DNA from: Enterococcus sp. 9E7_DIV0242
GTDB taxonomy: Bacteria > Bacillota > Bacilli > Lactobacillales > Enterococcaceae
Length of the DNA stretch: 64,000 bases
NCBI RefSeq assembly: GCF_002140975.2
Contig: NZ_CP147247.1
Span: forward strand, 930,001 to 994,000
Direction: 5' to 3'
Made by a program: the position numbers and the translations under genes. Numbering within the stretch: position 1 is the stretch's first letter; each line of letters begins with the position of its first letter. Positions 15,692-24,700 of the stretch are shown one piece after another. A model generated the notes under the pieces. The model saw only the letters and a program-made list of their open reading frames with translations, was not told the origin of the DNA and made no database searches.

Positions 15692-16016
15692 AAAAAAACC
15701 TCCTGACATTCTTTCGAAAGATTTTTAACGTCTTTCGTAAGTAAAAAATTATCATTTGAAAGCGATTTCGTCAACGCCTTTTGTGAAACTAACTAGAAAA
15801 ATGCACATTCGTGCTAGTTTGAGATTTTTCCAGAAATTTCTGCTTTGCACACTTGTGCTCTGCATTACAATCAATTGACTAAAACAATTTTTAGGAAAAT
15901 TCAGAAGCTAGAAAACTGTTTATTTTCGTAGAGAGAAGTGGGTTTAATAGAACAAAAAAAGCACTGTTGATCATTCGACCATAGATACTATGGTGACGAA
16001 TGATCGACAGTGCTTT
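15692..16016. other. Intergenic region between RDD operon and SorC gene
   Basis: Holds the RDD/PTS operon promoter, operator and cre-like site (15711-15774) and the SorC terminator (15954-16018). The 180 bases between contain no gene that I can see; TTTCTAGTT-like stretches there show no clear structure. Confidence 0.6.
15711..15774 (-). promoter_or_regulatory. Promoter, operator and cre-like site of the RDD/PTS operon
   Basis: On the minus strand TTGACG (15769-15774), 17 bases and TAATTT (15746-15751) make a promoter. A cre-like site TGAAAGCGATTTCG (15757-15770, 12 of 14 to the CcpA consensus) lies in the spacer and -35, fitting catabolite repression. Downstream of the -10 are TTACGAAAGAC and a palindromic CTTTCGAAAG, copies of the motif shared by this locus. 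Confidence 0.6.
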
Positions 16017-16018
16017 TT
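15954..16018. terminator. Strong terminator of the SorC regulator gene
   Basis: GCACTGTTGATCATTCG (15961-15977) pairs with CGAATGATCGACAGTGC (15997-16013), with further pairing (ACCATAG/CTATGGT) inside. A and T runs on both sides make it usable in both directions. Confidence 0.85.
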
Positions 16019-16979
16019 AAAATGAGTAGTCATTATCTAGCTGCAATATTTCAATGATTGTTTCCCTATCGCTCACCAAACAATTAATGTACTTTTTTCG
16101 AATCATTGCTAGTAGAGCTTGGGCTTTTTTAGAACCTCTAGCTATAGCCACAGATTTTGAAACCTGAGCTATTTTTTCCAACGATATTCCGATCGTCCTC
16201 TTTTGCAGCTCGCTGTGAACTAGATTGCCTTCGCGATCAAAAAAGCGACAGGAGCATTCACCAATAGCCTGCTCCCTTTCTAAAATATAGTAATCCTCTT
16301 TTGTTAACAAATCCCGCCATTGGCTATCGCTTTCATCCAAGCTGCCACCTACACCAACTATAGCGACATCCAGAGTTTGCCAATACTCAAGCGTATCTTC
16401 AAAATACTTGGACTGAAGGATTCCCTGTGCCAGCTTTTCTGATTCTTGTACGACCGTTGCGTTTACAAAAGAACTCTTGCCATAAAATTTTCTGGCCATC
16501 TCATAGACTAATGTATTTACGTGATACCTTGAATTGATGTGACTTGGGCCTCCCGCTAAAGGAAAAAAGATGGTATTTTCTACGTGCCTACTTTCCAGCT
16601 TTTCAATCATTTTACTTAAAGTAGAGCCCCATGAGATACCAACCTTTTGATTATCCGTAATGATAGCTCGAATAAAATCAGCTGCCGAATCAGCCAAGGC
16701 CTCATTCTTCGCGTCCTCAGTGTCATATTGATTATTCATCGAGATATCAACATGGAGTAAATCATATTTTTTTCTAAAATATTCTTCTAAAGCAAAAAGA
16801 GTGGAGTCAAATCCTAAAATATCGATTTTTACGATGCCTTCTCGCTTCGCCTGAGCCAGCATGCGGCTGATCGTTGTTCGATAAATACCCAACATTTTTG
16901 AAATTTCAGCTTGTGTTTTATTATCGACATAATAAAGATAAGCTACCTTCGCCAACAGTTTTTTTCTCTTATCGTTCAT
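16017..16979 (-). CDS. SorC/DeoR-type sugar-binding regulator
   Basis: About 320 residues. The N-terminal helix-turn-helix is KTQAEISKMLGIYRTTISRMLAQAKREGIVKI, followed by a SorC effector domain with GISWGSTLSKMI and FFPLAGG and a NagB-like fold that binds sugar phosphates. AAAGGAGAAGCG sets the start at MNDKRKK. Its own upstream region carries TTACGTAAGAAAA, the same motif as before the PTS operon and the glycyl radical genes, so it is a second candidate for the regulator of this locus besides DeoR. Confidence 0.9.
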   Translation of the reverse strand: MNDKRKKLLAKVAYLYYVDNKTQAEISKMLGIYRTTISRMLAQAKREGIVKIDILGFDSTLFALEEYFRKKYDLLHVDISMNNQYDTEDAKNEALADSAADFIRAIITDNQKVGISWGSTLSKMIEKLESRHVENTIFFPLAGGPSHINSRYHVNTLVYEMARKFYGKSSFVNATVVQESEKLAQGILQSKYFEDTLEYWQTLDVAIVGVGGSLDESDSQWRDLLTKEDYYILEREQAIGECSCRFFDREGNLVHSELQKRTIGISLEKIAQVSKSVAIARGSKKAQALLAMIRKKYINCLVSDRETIIEILQLDNDYSF

Positions 16980-17046
16980 CGCTTCTCCTTTCAACTACTC
17001 TCTTCATTGCCATTCTATCATGTTTTATAGCTATAACAAACAGATA

Positions 17047-17083
17047 TTTTCTTACGTAACAAAAATATCATTCTTTCGAAAAA
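17047..17083. promoter_or_regulatory. Candidate operator upstream of the SorC gene
   Basis: TTTTCTTACGTAAC (17047-17060) and TTCTTTCGAA (17071-17080) are the same two elements as before the RDD/PTS operon (CTTTCGTAAG and CTTTCGAAAG). Autoregulation is likely. Confidence 0.5.
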
Positions 17084-17104
17084 AACTGCAACTAGTTATA
17101 CTCG

Positions 17105-17145
17105 AAAAAAATACCACCACAGTTAGTTCTGTGATAGTATTTTTT
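17105..17145 (-). terminator. Terminator of the transketolase gene
   Basis: AAAAAATAC with CACAG pairs with CTGTG and GTATTTTTT around the loop TTAGTT. A T run follows on the minus strand. Confidence 0.75.
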
Positions 17146-17149
17146 CATT

Positions 17150-19147
17150 TTATATAATTTTATTATAAGCAGCTTTTACCATCTCCACAGTAAAGCCGTA
17201 CTCTTTAATGATCGTATCCCCTGGTGCACTAGTACCAAAGCGATCAATCGATATAATCGCCCCTTCACTACCGACATAACGTTCCCAGCCAAAGCCAGAT
17301 GCCATCTCAATGGATACACGCTTTTTGACAGCTTTTGGAAGTACAGCTTCTTTATAACTGTCAGGCTGTTTCTCAAATAAATCAAAGCTTGGTAAAGAAA
17401 CGACAGAAACATCTTTGCCTTCTTTTGCCAATGCTTTTTGTGTCTCGATCGCCAAAGTGACTTCTGAACCGGTAGCAATCAAAATCCCTTCCGGCATCTC
17501 ACCTTTTTGAGATGAAATCACATACCCGCCTTTTTCGACAGTCACATCAGCAGCTTCATTCGTTCCTTCAATAACAGGAAGATTCTGACGACTCAGAACC
17601 AATACAGTTGGCTTGTCAGCAGTTTTCATCGCAATCCTCCATGCTGCTCTAGTTTCATTGCCATCAGCAGGACGAATGACCTGTACATTCGGCATACACC
17701 GCAAGCTCGCCAATTGCTCGATTGGCTCATGAGTAGGTCCATCCTCTCCTACTGCAACTGAATCATGAGTCAAAACATAAACTACTGGAGCCTGCTGAAG
17801 CGCGGACAGACGAACAGCTGGACGCAAGTAATCTGTAAACACGAAAAATGTTCCGCCATACACTTTTGTGCCACCATGCAGCTGAATCCCATTCATTGCT
17901 GCAGCCATCGCAAACTCACGAACACCAAACCAAATGTTGCGTCCTTCATATCGTCCGGGCTCAAAATCCTTTTCTGCTGCGACCATCGTATTGTTCGAGC
18001 CTGAAAGATCGGCAGAGCCACCCCAAAAATAAGGAACAGCTTTTGATAACGCCTGAATCATTTCTTTACTGGAAACCCGACTGGCCTGGCTAGTGCCTAC
18101 TTCATAGTGAGGTAATTCAGCCGCCCAATCAGCAGGAAGCTCTCCGGAAAACGCTTGAGTGATCTGCTGTGCCAGCTCAGGATACTCCTCTGCATACGCG
18201 TTGAACCGCTCCCGCCAAGCTGCTTCCGCTCGCTCCCCTTCTTCGATCATAGTCTCAGTGAAGCGCTGCTTCGCCGCTTCCGGCACTGAGAACGCCGGTT
18301 GCTCCCAGCCATAGGTCGCTTTCGCTGTTGAAATCCCTTCAGCCCCCAAGGGTGCTCCATGAACCGCTGATGTCCCTTGATTTGGTGCGCCATAGCCAAT
18401 AACAGTTTTTACCTCGATCAATGTCGGCTTCTCCGTTTCAGCCTTAGCTGCCTCGATCGCTTTTGAAATAGCTTCAAGGTTGTTGCCATCCTTTACAAGG
18501 ATATGCTGCCACCCATACGCTTCAAATCGTCCCCCTACATTCTCAGTAAAGGCTTTAGACGTCGGCCCATCCAATGAAATATCATTAGAATCATAAAGAA
18601 CGACCAGCTTTCCTAGCTTCATATGTCCTGCCATTGAAGCCGCCTCCTGAGAAACGCCTTCCATCAAATCGCCATCACCACATAACGCATAGGTGTGATG
18701 ATCGATAATCGCATGATTTTGTCTGTTATAGGTTGCAGCTAAATGCGCTTCAGCCATTGCCATACCGACAGCCATTGCGATTCCTTGCCCCAATGGTCCA
18801 GTCGTAGCTTCAACGCCATCCGTATGATGAACCTCCGGATGCCCAGGTGTTTTACTCCCCCATTGACGGAAGCTTTTTAAATCCTCCATTGTGACATTAT
18901 ACCCTGAGCAGTACAGCAAACTATAAAGCAAAGCCGAGCCATGTCCAGCCGATAAAACAAAACGGTCCCGATCGACCCATTTCGTTGAAGTCTTCGGGTT
19001 CACTTTCAAGTGCTTGGTCCATAAAGCATAAGCGATTGGAGCTGCTCCCATAGGCAGCCCAGGATGACCAGAATTAGCAGCTTGGATCGCATCAATGCTT
19101 AATGTTCGTAGTGTATTAACTCCTAGTTCGTCAATTGTATCAAACAT
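17150..19147 (-). CDS. tkt: Transketolase, full length
   Basis: 665 residues, the normal length. It moves two-carbon ketol units between sugar phosphates with thiamine diphosphate. The substrate His is in [10 protein letters not shown], the ThDP loop is [15 protein letters not shown] with the NDI segment, the Pyr-domain Glu is in [15 protein letters not shown], and [15 protein letters not shown] follows. GGAGGAAAATT sets the start at MFDTIDEL. It ends the PTS/allulose-type transcript, about 175 bases behind the epimerase. It may be the housekeeping enzyme or a locus-specific copy; a second, split transketolase lies at 30929-32693. Confidence 0.95.
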   Translation of the reverse strand: MFDTIDELGVNTLRTLSIDAIQAANSGHPGLPMGAAPIAYALWTKHLKVNPKTSTKWVDRDRFVLSAGHGSALLYSLLYCSGYNVTMEDLKSFRQWGSKTPGHPEVHHTDGVEATTGPLGQGIAMAVGMAMAEAHLAATYNRQNHAIIDHHTYALCGDGDLMEGVSQEAASMAGHMKLGKLVVLYDSNDISLDGPTSKAFTENVGGRFEAYGWQHILVKDGNNLEAISKAIEAAKAETEKPTLIEVKTVIGYGAPNQGTSAVHGAPLGAEGISTAKATYGWEQPAFSVPEAAKQRFTETMIEEGERAEAAWRERFNAYAEEYPELAQQITQAFSGELPADWAAELPHYEVGTSQASRVSSKEMIQALSKAVPYFWGGSADLSGSNNTMVAAEKDFEPGRYEGRNIWFGVREFAMAAAMNGIQLHGGTKVYGGTFFVFTDYLRPAVRLSALQQAPVVYVLTHDSVAVGEDGPTHEPIEQLASLRCMPNVQVIRPADGNETRAAWRIAMKTADKPTVLVLSRQNLPVIEGTNEAADVTVEKGGYVISSQKGEMPEGILIATGSEVTLAIETQKALAKEGKDVSVVSLPSFDLFEKQPDSYKEAVLPKAVKKRVSIEMASGFGWERYVGSEGAIISIDRFGTSAPGDTIIKEYGFTVEMVKAAYNKII

Positions 19148-19322
19148 AATTTTCCTCCATAAAAACAATCGGGGCAACATACGCTCCTTCGGAAATCACG
19201 AGCTCTACTCTTTGGTTTTCCTCTCCATACAGCTCTATTCTGAAGAAACAGTATCTGCCCCATCATTTATTTTTTTGTCAGCTGATGAACACCTACCTCA
19301 TTTTTTCCATTAATCAGCTGGT

Positions 19323-20012
19323 CTATTTCACTAATTTCCCTGTCATTTCCTCGTAATCCTTGACCATGATCGCCCAAGCTTTTGAAATATTCTCGTCTAG
19401 CCCGAACAACCCACTGCGCCCTACGATATAAATATCCGGACCGGCTGCATCGATTCGTTTGAAGGATTTCCGGTTGGAAGAACCATCCATCTCGATCACA
19501 TAATTATAGTCTTTTTCTTCACGCAGCTCTCTCAATGCAACGATTTTATCTAGCGTACTCTCTATGAAGCGTTGTCCGGCAAAACCCGGATCGATTGTCA
19601 TGATCGTGATTTTATCCACTAATTCGATATAAGGGAAAATCGCTTCGATCGGTGTTTCCGGATTCAATACGATCCCAGCCTTCAAGCCTGCATCATGGAT
19701 CTGATCGATTAGTCGGAATGCCAGACCATCCAACACTTCTGCATGCATACAAATCCATTCACAGTTTAAATCGATCAACTGCTGTACCCACATACTTGGA
19801 TTTGTCACCATCAAATGTGCGGACATTGGCAAAGTCGTTATTTTACGAAGTTCCTCGATAAACCAAGGAGATAGTGTGATATTCGGCACATAATGTCCGT
19901 CCATGATATCGATATGGTATGAATCGACATGATCATTCAAAAAGGTGATTTGTTCTTTAAACTTATCTAAGTCCATCGTCATCAATGATGGGGAAAATTC
20001 TACTTTATTCAT
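19323..20012 (-). CDS. alsE: D-allulose-6-phosphate 3-epimerase (AlsE-like)
   Basis: 229 residues, a ribulose-phosphate-3-epimerase-fold TIM barrel. It follows AlsE more closely than Rpe: SPSLMTMDLDKFKEQITFL, YHIDIMDGHYVPNITLSPWF (metal ligands His and Asp), KAGIVLNPETPIEA, KITIMTIDPGFAGQRFI, EMDGSSN, and IVGRSGLFGLDENI. It would convert D-allulose 6-phosphate to fructose 6-phosphate. GCGAGGACGAAC precedes the ATG. With the upstream PTS it implies import and phosphorylation of allulose or a related ketohexose. Confidence 0.85.
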   Translation of the reverse strand: MNKVEFSPSLMTMDLDKFKEQITFLNDHVDSYHIDIMDGHYVPNITLSPWFIEELRKITTLPMSAHLMVTNPSMWVQQLIDLNCEWICMHAEVLDGLAFRLIDQIHDAGLKAGIVLNPETPIEAIFPYIELVDKITIMTIDPGFAGQRFIESTLDKIVALRELREEKDYNYVIEMDGSSNRKSFKRIDAAGPDIYIVGRSGLFGLDENISKAWAIMVKDYEEMTGKLVK

Positions 20013-20521
20013 GTTCGTCCTCGCTTCTTACTGTTAAATTTTTTTCGTGTTTCCCTGATCTTTCGATAATCGATTCATTGTTCTTTGGTTTAAACAGTGT
20101 CCTCAAAACAGCTACTAGCAGCGAGCTGTGTCGATGTCCGCTAAGCACCAGTGGTAAACCACTATGTTTCAAGGCTCTTCGACAATAAATCGAAAATTCA
20201 CAAAAATTTTCGAAACACCAAGTAGGAATCAATCAACATCGGAATGGTACATTCCGTGTTTCTTGTCATTTTCGGAATTTCCGACTTATTTATTCTCGCT
20301 GAGCACAGTTAACTCCTGTTAGGAAATGAATTTGTACAAATTCATTGGATTGTCGTTGCACATACCATTCCACTTTCTTACTTCTATCAAAAGTTTCTTG
20401 TATCTGCGAGTCGTTTATCCTTCGATTCTCGATACAAACGCGTTTCAATTAGGCGCGTTGGCAACTCGTCACAGTTTAGGTCCTACAAGTGCTTAAAGCT
20501 GAGCACCTTAGTCACAACCTC
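20013..20521. other. 508-base intergenic region with repeat-like ends
   Basis: No gene is seen between the EIIC and epimerase genes. On the minus strand it opens with AAGAGGTTGTGACTAAGG and closes near TTTATTGTCGAAGAGCC, an altered form of the element at 1805-1920. CGGAATGGTACATTCCG (20230-20246) and CCGAAAATG/CATTTTCGG-like segments are short inverted repeats. It may be a repeat element enlarged by another insert. Confidence 0.4.
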
Positions 20522-21622
20522 TTAAAAGATTTGGATATCGTCCAAATTGATGTCTTCTTCTTCTTTCTCTACGATATTCTCCATATCTTCCGCGGAAACA
20601 TTCTTCTTGATAACGGCTAAAACAAGAGCTGTAACGATCACATTGACCACTATTGCAATGACACCTGCCCATGGCTTAGACATCGTTGGAATCATTAGAA
20701 CACCACCGAATGGTACTGTTGCATCTGCACCAAGAATCATTGTTGTAGCACCACCGGCAAAACCACCGATTGCAGTTGCTACGACTCCTCGAACGATATC
20801 ATTCATTACTAACGGGATAACGCCTTCAACAATGTTGATGACACCCATTGGTACTGCGGATTTCAAGGTTTCAACTTCCACTTTGGTATAGATATTTTTG
20901 CCAAATAGCTTAGCGATGAAATAAGCTAAACCAAAGCCGATCGGTGTTGCTGTATTGACCAATTGTAATGCAGTGATCGGTCCATTCAGCCCTTCTGCCT
21001 GCATTGTCAAAACAAAGGCGAATACTGTTTTGTTGATCGGTCCGCCATAATCGACACCACTCAATAGACCAATGACTCCACCAAAAATCAACAGAGAAGA
21101 GTTACCCAACCCATCTAAGAAGTTCGTCAATAGAGAAGTCAGCCCAGCAATCGGTGCACCAATGATGTAAACCATGATCAAGCCACCTAAAATCGATGAA
21201 ATAAATGGAATGATCAGTGTCGGCATCAAGCCTTTGGCCCAGTTTGGAACCTTTACATAGTTTAAAATTGCTATTACAAGATAACCAGCCAGATAACCGC
21301 CTAAGATTCCGCCAATAAATCCGGCACCAATGGCATTTGCTGTCAAGCCGATGATGAAGCCTGGTGCGATCCCAGGTTTTCCACCAATAGAAAAGGAAAT
21401 ACCTGTCGCGATAACTACTGGAAGCAGCCCTAATCCAGCGCCACCCATAGTTGCCAAGGCATCCCAAATCGAGAATTCCCCTTGAACCAGCTGTCCTTGA
21501 CTAGTACCACCAAATGCCATACCAATGGCAATCAAAAATCCGGCACCGCAGACAATCGGAATCAAATAGGAAATCGCTGTCAATAAATGCCCCTTCAAAT
21601 TCAATTCTTTTATTTTTTTCAT
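20522..21622 (-). CDS. PTS fructose-family EIIC subunit
   Basis: 366 residues with about nine membrane helices. LLTAISYLIPIVCGAGFLIAIG opens the domain; DYGGPINKTVFAFVL and NIVEGVIPLVMNDIVRG are the family marks. It carries the sugar through the membrane; EIIB and EIIA are encoded upstream as separate proteins. AGGAGGATATAAGA precedes the ATG. It lies 276 bases behind the EIIA gene, an unusually wide gap inside one operon. The likely substrate is a ketose such as allulose, from the neighbouring epimerase. Confidence 0.9.
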   Translation of the reverse strand: MKKIKELNLKGHLLTAISYLIPIVCGAGFLIAIGMAFGGTSQGQLVQGEFSIWDALATMGGAGLGLLPVVIATGISFSIGGKPGIAPGFIIGLTANAIGAGFIGGILGGYLAGYLVIAILNYVKVPNWAKGLMPTLIIPFISSILGGLIMVYIIGAPIAGLTSLLTNFLDGLGNSSLLIFGGVIGLLSGVDYGGPINKTVFAFVLTMQAEGLNGPITALQLVNTATPIGFGLAYFIAKLFGKNIYTKVEVETLKSAVPMGVINIVEGVIPLVMNDIVRGVVATAIGGFAGGATTMILGADATVPFGGVLMIPTMSKPWAGVIAIVVNVIVTALVLAVIKKNVSAEDMENIVEKEEEDINLDDIQIF

Positions 21623-21898
21623 TCTTATATCCTCCTAGTCCTGTGTTCAACAATGTTTCTTTCAATCGATCTGCTTCGTTCTGTTGCTTTGATCAACGAC
21701 CGAAATCTGCAGCCTTCAGCCGATAGATCAATACTTAAGCCTCGTTTATTCGTCGACAAACAGAAGCTCTCTTCTAGCAGGATCGATACTTTCCAACGAT
21801 CCGATTTCATGATCGTTTATCCCATGTATTTTCTGACACTGTTTCAGCATTTGTTACTCAGCGCCAGTCCACATAGGTACAGTTGATTCACTGCATTC
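21623..21898. other. Wide gap inside the PTS operon
   Basis: 276 bases between the EIIA and EIIC genes. No convincing gene is seen; a 61-codon minus-strand frame there has no ribosome site and no recognisable protein character. It may hold an internal regulatory element, but I see no clear hairpin. Confidence 0.4.
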
Positions 21899-22348
21899 TT
21901 AAGAAAAAGCAGTAACAACATCCTCTGGTTTTTCTGCGTGGAGCAGATTGCTGACGACCTCATCATTTCCAAGCTTTCTCGCAAATAATGCCAAAAGCTT
22001 CAAATGACTGTTCGCCCCTTCATTGTCATTTCCGACAGCAAAAAGGATGATCCCTTTTACCCCGTTGCCGTCCAGCGATTCCCAAGGAATTTCTTCTTTT
22101 GAGATACCGATCGCTACACCAATTTTATCGACAAAAGCACTTTTACCGTGAGGGATAGCAATATAGTTGCCGATTCCCGTCTGCCCTTCTGCTTCACGTG
22201 CATAAATATCTTTGATAAATCCATCTATCTCTGAGATATAGCCATTTACCAATAGTTCATTCGCCAGCTCATGCAAAGCTTCGTCTTTTGTCTTCGCATT
22301 CATCTTCGTTTTTACTGTATTCAAATCAACGATATCTTGTACTTCCAT
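21899..22348 (-). CDS. PTS fructose/mannitol-family EIIA
   Basis: 149 residues, a complete PTS_EIIA_2 domain. The phosphorylated His is in YIAIPHGKSA and GVAIGISKEEIPW follows. It passes phosphate from HPr to the EIIB at 22374. AGGAGAATGAAGA precedes the ATG. It lies 25 bases after the EIIB gene. Confidence 0.92.
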   Translation of the reverse strand: MEVQDIVDLNTVKTKMNAKTKDEALHELANELLVNGYISEIDGFIKDIYAREAEGQTGIGNYIAIPHGKSAFVDKIGVAIGISKEEIPWESLDGNGVKGIILFAVGNDNEGANSHLKLLALFARKLGNDEVVSNLLHAEKPEDVVTAFS

Positions 22349-22373
22349 TCTTCATTCTCCTCTACTCGGCTCT

Positions 22374-22688
22374 TTATCCCTGTTCGACAACTTCCTTTGC
22401 CTTTTCGATCAGTTTATTCGGTGATTTTACAGCGACCTCTGTCGGCACCTGAATCACACGTTTATCATCAAAACGTTCACGACCGGAGATTTTTACATCT
22501 ACTGCCAAAATCACGATGTCTGCCTGATCGATTTCTTCCTGTGTCAATTCATTCTCGATGCCGATCGTTCCTTGTGTTTCCACCTTCATCTCAAAGCCGG
22601 CCTTTTTGGCTGCATTCTCTAATTTTTCCTGCGCAATATATGTGTGTGCGATTCCTACTGTACACGCTGCTACTCCAACTATTTTCAT
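22374..22688 (-). CDS. PTS fructose-family EIIB
   Basis: 104 residues, one EIIB domain. The phospho-Cys is at position 9 in VGVAACTVGIAHTYIAQE, and DIVILAVDVKISGRERF and KRVIQVP follow. It passes phosphate from EIIA to the sugar bound by EIIC. GAGGAGGAAACAAC precedes the ATG. It lies 13 bases after the free EIIA-like gene. Confidence 0.92.
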   Translation of the reverse strand: MKIVGVAACTVGIAHTYIAQEKLENAAKKAGFEMKVETQGTIGIENELTQEEIDQADIVILAVDVKISGRERFDDKRVIQVPTEVAVKSPNKLIEKAKEVVEQG

Positions 22689-22701
22689 GTTGTTTCCTCC
22701 T

Positions 22702-23124
22702 CTAAAATTCTCTTATTTTTTTGTAAAACGACGCAAGTTCTTTTTCATTTGCTAAATCTTCAAGATACTCTTCATCGGCTAATGTTCGTGTAAACCGAGT
22801 GATTTGTTGTTTGATTTCCTGTTCCTCATCAGACTTTAGAAGAATGGCAATTGCCAGCTTAACTTTTCCCGTTGCTTCATCCCAATCAATCGGTTCTTCT
22901 AATGAAATAAATAGGATTTGACTCTTTTCAACCTTGTCACTTTCTAAATGAGGCAAGATGATCTGATCTGCAATCAATGTACTTCCTACCGTTTCTCTGT
23001 TGACCAAAAGCTCTGTCAACAGCTCTTGCTCTACCCCATTCGCCTGACCTGCAATAAAATGAAACAGCTCCGCTTTACTGCTGACCCTACTATCTAAAAA
23101 AACCTGAATAAATTTATCGTTCAT
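22702..23124 (-). CDS. Free-standing EIIA-like protein next to the PRD regulator
   Basis: About 140 residues of a PTS_EIIA_2 domain, with the candidate phospho-His in QIILPHLESDKVEKS and ISLEEPIDWDE matching the EIIA core. Many MtlR/LicR-type regulators carry this domain at their own C-terminus; here it is a separate gene that overlaps the regulator's end by 11 bases. GAGGAGATTTACA inside the regulator gene sets the start at MNDKFIQ. It may control the regulator by phosphorylation or serve as a second EIIA. Confidence 0.8.
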   Translation of the reverse strand: MNDKFIQVFLDSRVSSKAELFHFIAGQANGVEQELLTELLVNRETVGSTLIADQIILPHLESDKVEKSQILFISLEEPIDWDEATGKVKLAIAILLKSDEEQEIKQQITRFTRTLADEEYLEDLANEKELASFYKKIREF

Positions 23125-24604
23125 TGTAAATCTCCTCGATTTTCTTCTGTAGTCTGTTCTGGTCATCCGCAGTAAACATCGCACTCACTAATAAATACGG
23201 AATTGGGATCGCATCACTAAGCATGATCGTCGATAAAATCAAGGCTACATCCGGGTATTTATCAGAAAAGTTCTTTGCATCTCTGGACGCCAGTACATCA
23301 ACGATCTCCAGCTCCGGAAATTTTCTCTCCACCTTTACCTTCAGCAATTCAGATGTACCAACGCCAGTCGTACACATGATGACTGTTCGGATCGGCAGCT
23401 GATTCGTCTCAATGATTCGAGCAAAGTATAACGTAATAAAGCCATTTTCGTCTTCATTGATAGGCGGTAGCTTGAACTTGTCACTGATCACTGCAGATAC
23501 CTGCTCTACTTGGAAAAAGATCGTGTCATAGGTCATTTTTATCTGACTAAGCAAGCTATTTTTCACCTTGATTCCATGTCGCAGACGATTCAGCATCGGC
23601 TTGATATGATTCGCCAAATCAAGGAAAATCGATTCATTTTTGATTGGAATATTCAAGCGAACGGCCATCTCATCCAGATAAAGCTGAGTGATGGTCATGA
23701 CCTCCGGTGAAAAGCTGGTGATTCGACCAAAGCTGCCCTGCATTCTGGAAGAAACCAAGTATTGATACAAGTAATGTGTCTCACTTTCCGGCATTTCCTC
23801 CATCAGATACTTCTCTATATTTCGAATCGTCGCTTTGGCAACCTTATACAGTGGCAAATCCTTTTCACCGTTTTTCAACTCTTCAAACCAATTTTTACTT
23901 CGTTCAGATAAGGTCGCACTACCGACCTTTCTCGAACGGCTGATCAGAATATACAAATGAGAGAAAATATTCACGTTGTAAGGATACGGAATCGTAATCT
24001 CCAGTTGCTTTTCCATGTGTCTCAGCTGTTCCAAAATAAATAATACATCGTAATTATTGAAATTCAGGTCTTCATTGGTCCGCAAATCATCAATATCAAT
24101 AATGTTCAGCATCTGAATCCGATCAGAAATTGCCTTTCTGATATCGGCTTCTTCTCCTTTGATAGCGACGGTTCGCTTTTTTCTTTCTAAACGCAAGCTG
24201 TATTTCTGTAGCTGTTCACTGATGTATTGTTCATCGTTGAAAATGACACTTTCTCCTACATAGTATTCCTCGTACAGATCATAGACATTTTTAGCTTTGG
24301 GTGAAGAAAGCAATAGCTCCTCCATGATGCGGTTGCGTCGTTCAGCAGGTGAAAAGTGGCTTTTTTTGCTGAGCTGAATCCTATTTTGTCCAATAAATTT
24401 TTCGTTATCTAGCTTATATCCTCTTCCCTTCTCAGATAAGATAAGCATGCCGTCGGAATAATCATCGTTTATTTTTTTCACTAAACGGTAGACTGTCTTC
24501 TGAGAAGTAGCCAGCATCTCTGCCAGTTCCTCTGACGTCACATACTCTTGGTTTTTCGAGAGAAACAGCAATAGCTTTTGTTCGCGGTCTTTTTTTGAAC
24601 TCAC
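23114..24604 (-). CDS. PRD-type transcriptional regulator (MtlR/LicR family)
   Basis: 496 residues, with a GTG start behind AAAGGAGGGATAGCT. An N-terminal helix-turn-helix (TSEELAEMLATSQKTVYRLVKKIND) is followed by two PTS regulation domains (about residues 180-390, with NIFSHLYILI and ANHIKPMLNRL) and an EIIB-like domain with TVIMCTTGVGTSELL. It ends without the EIIA domain usual in this family, which is supplied by the next gene. It would activate the PTS/epimerase/transketolase operon according to PTS phosphorylation. It is the first gene of that operon. Confidence 0.88.
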   Translation of the reverse strand: MSSKKDREQKLLLFLSKNQEYVTSEELAEMLATSQKTVYRLVKKINDDYSDGMLILSEKGRGYKLDNEKFIGQNRIQLSKKSHFSPAERRNRIMEELLLSSPKAKNVYDLYEEYYVGESVIFNDEQYISEQLQKYSLRLERKKRTVAIKGEEADIRKAISDRIQMLNIIDIDDLRTNEDLNFNNYDVLFILEQLRHMEKQLEITIPYPYNVNIFSHLYILISRSRKVGSATLSERSKNWFEELKNGEKDLPLYKVAKATIRNIEKYLMEEMPESETHYLYQYLVSSRMQGSFGRITSFSPEVMTITQLYLDEMAVRLNIPIKNESIFLDLANHIKPMLNRLRHGIKVKNSLLSQIKMTYDTIFFQVEQVSAVISDKFKLPPINEDENGFITLYFARIIETNQLPIRTVIMCTTGVGTSELLKVKVERKFPELEIVDVLASRDAKNFSDKYPDVALILSTIMLSDAIPIPYLLVSAMFTADDQNRLQKKIEEIYNER

Positions 24605-24660
24605 AGCTATCCCTCCTTTGATAGTTTTATCATAACCGATAGTTTAGAAAACGCTTCACT

Positions 24661-24691
24661 TAAAAGTGACCGTTGCAATGGACACTTTTTA
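24661..24691. promoter_or_regulatory. Inverted repeat upstream of the PRD regulator
   Basis: TAAAAGTGACC and GGACACTTTTTA face each other around GTTGCAAT. It may be the PRD regulator's own operator or an RNA hairpin between the leader terminator and the gene. Confidence 0.4.
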
Positions 24692-24700
24692 CTCGTTCAT

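Noticed and set aside
21625..21810. 61-codon minus-strand frame between the EIIA and EIIC genes
   Set aside because: No ribosome site, Arg/Ser-rich low-quality composition, no recognisable domain.
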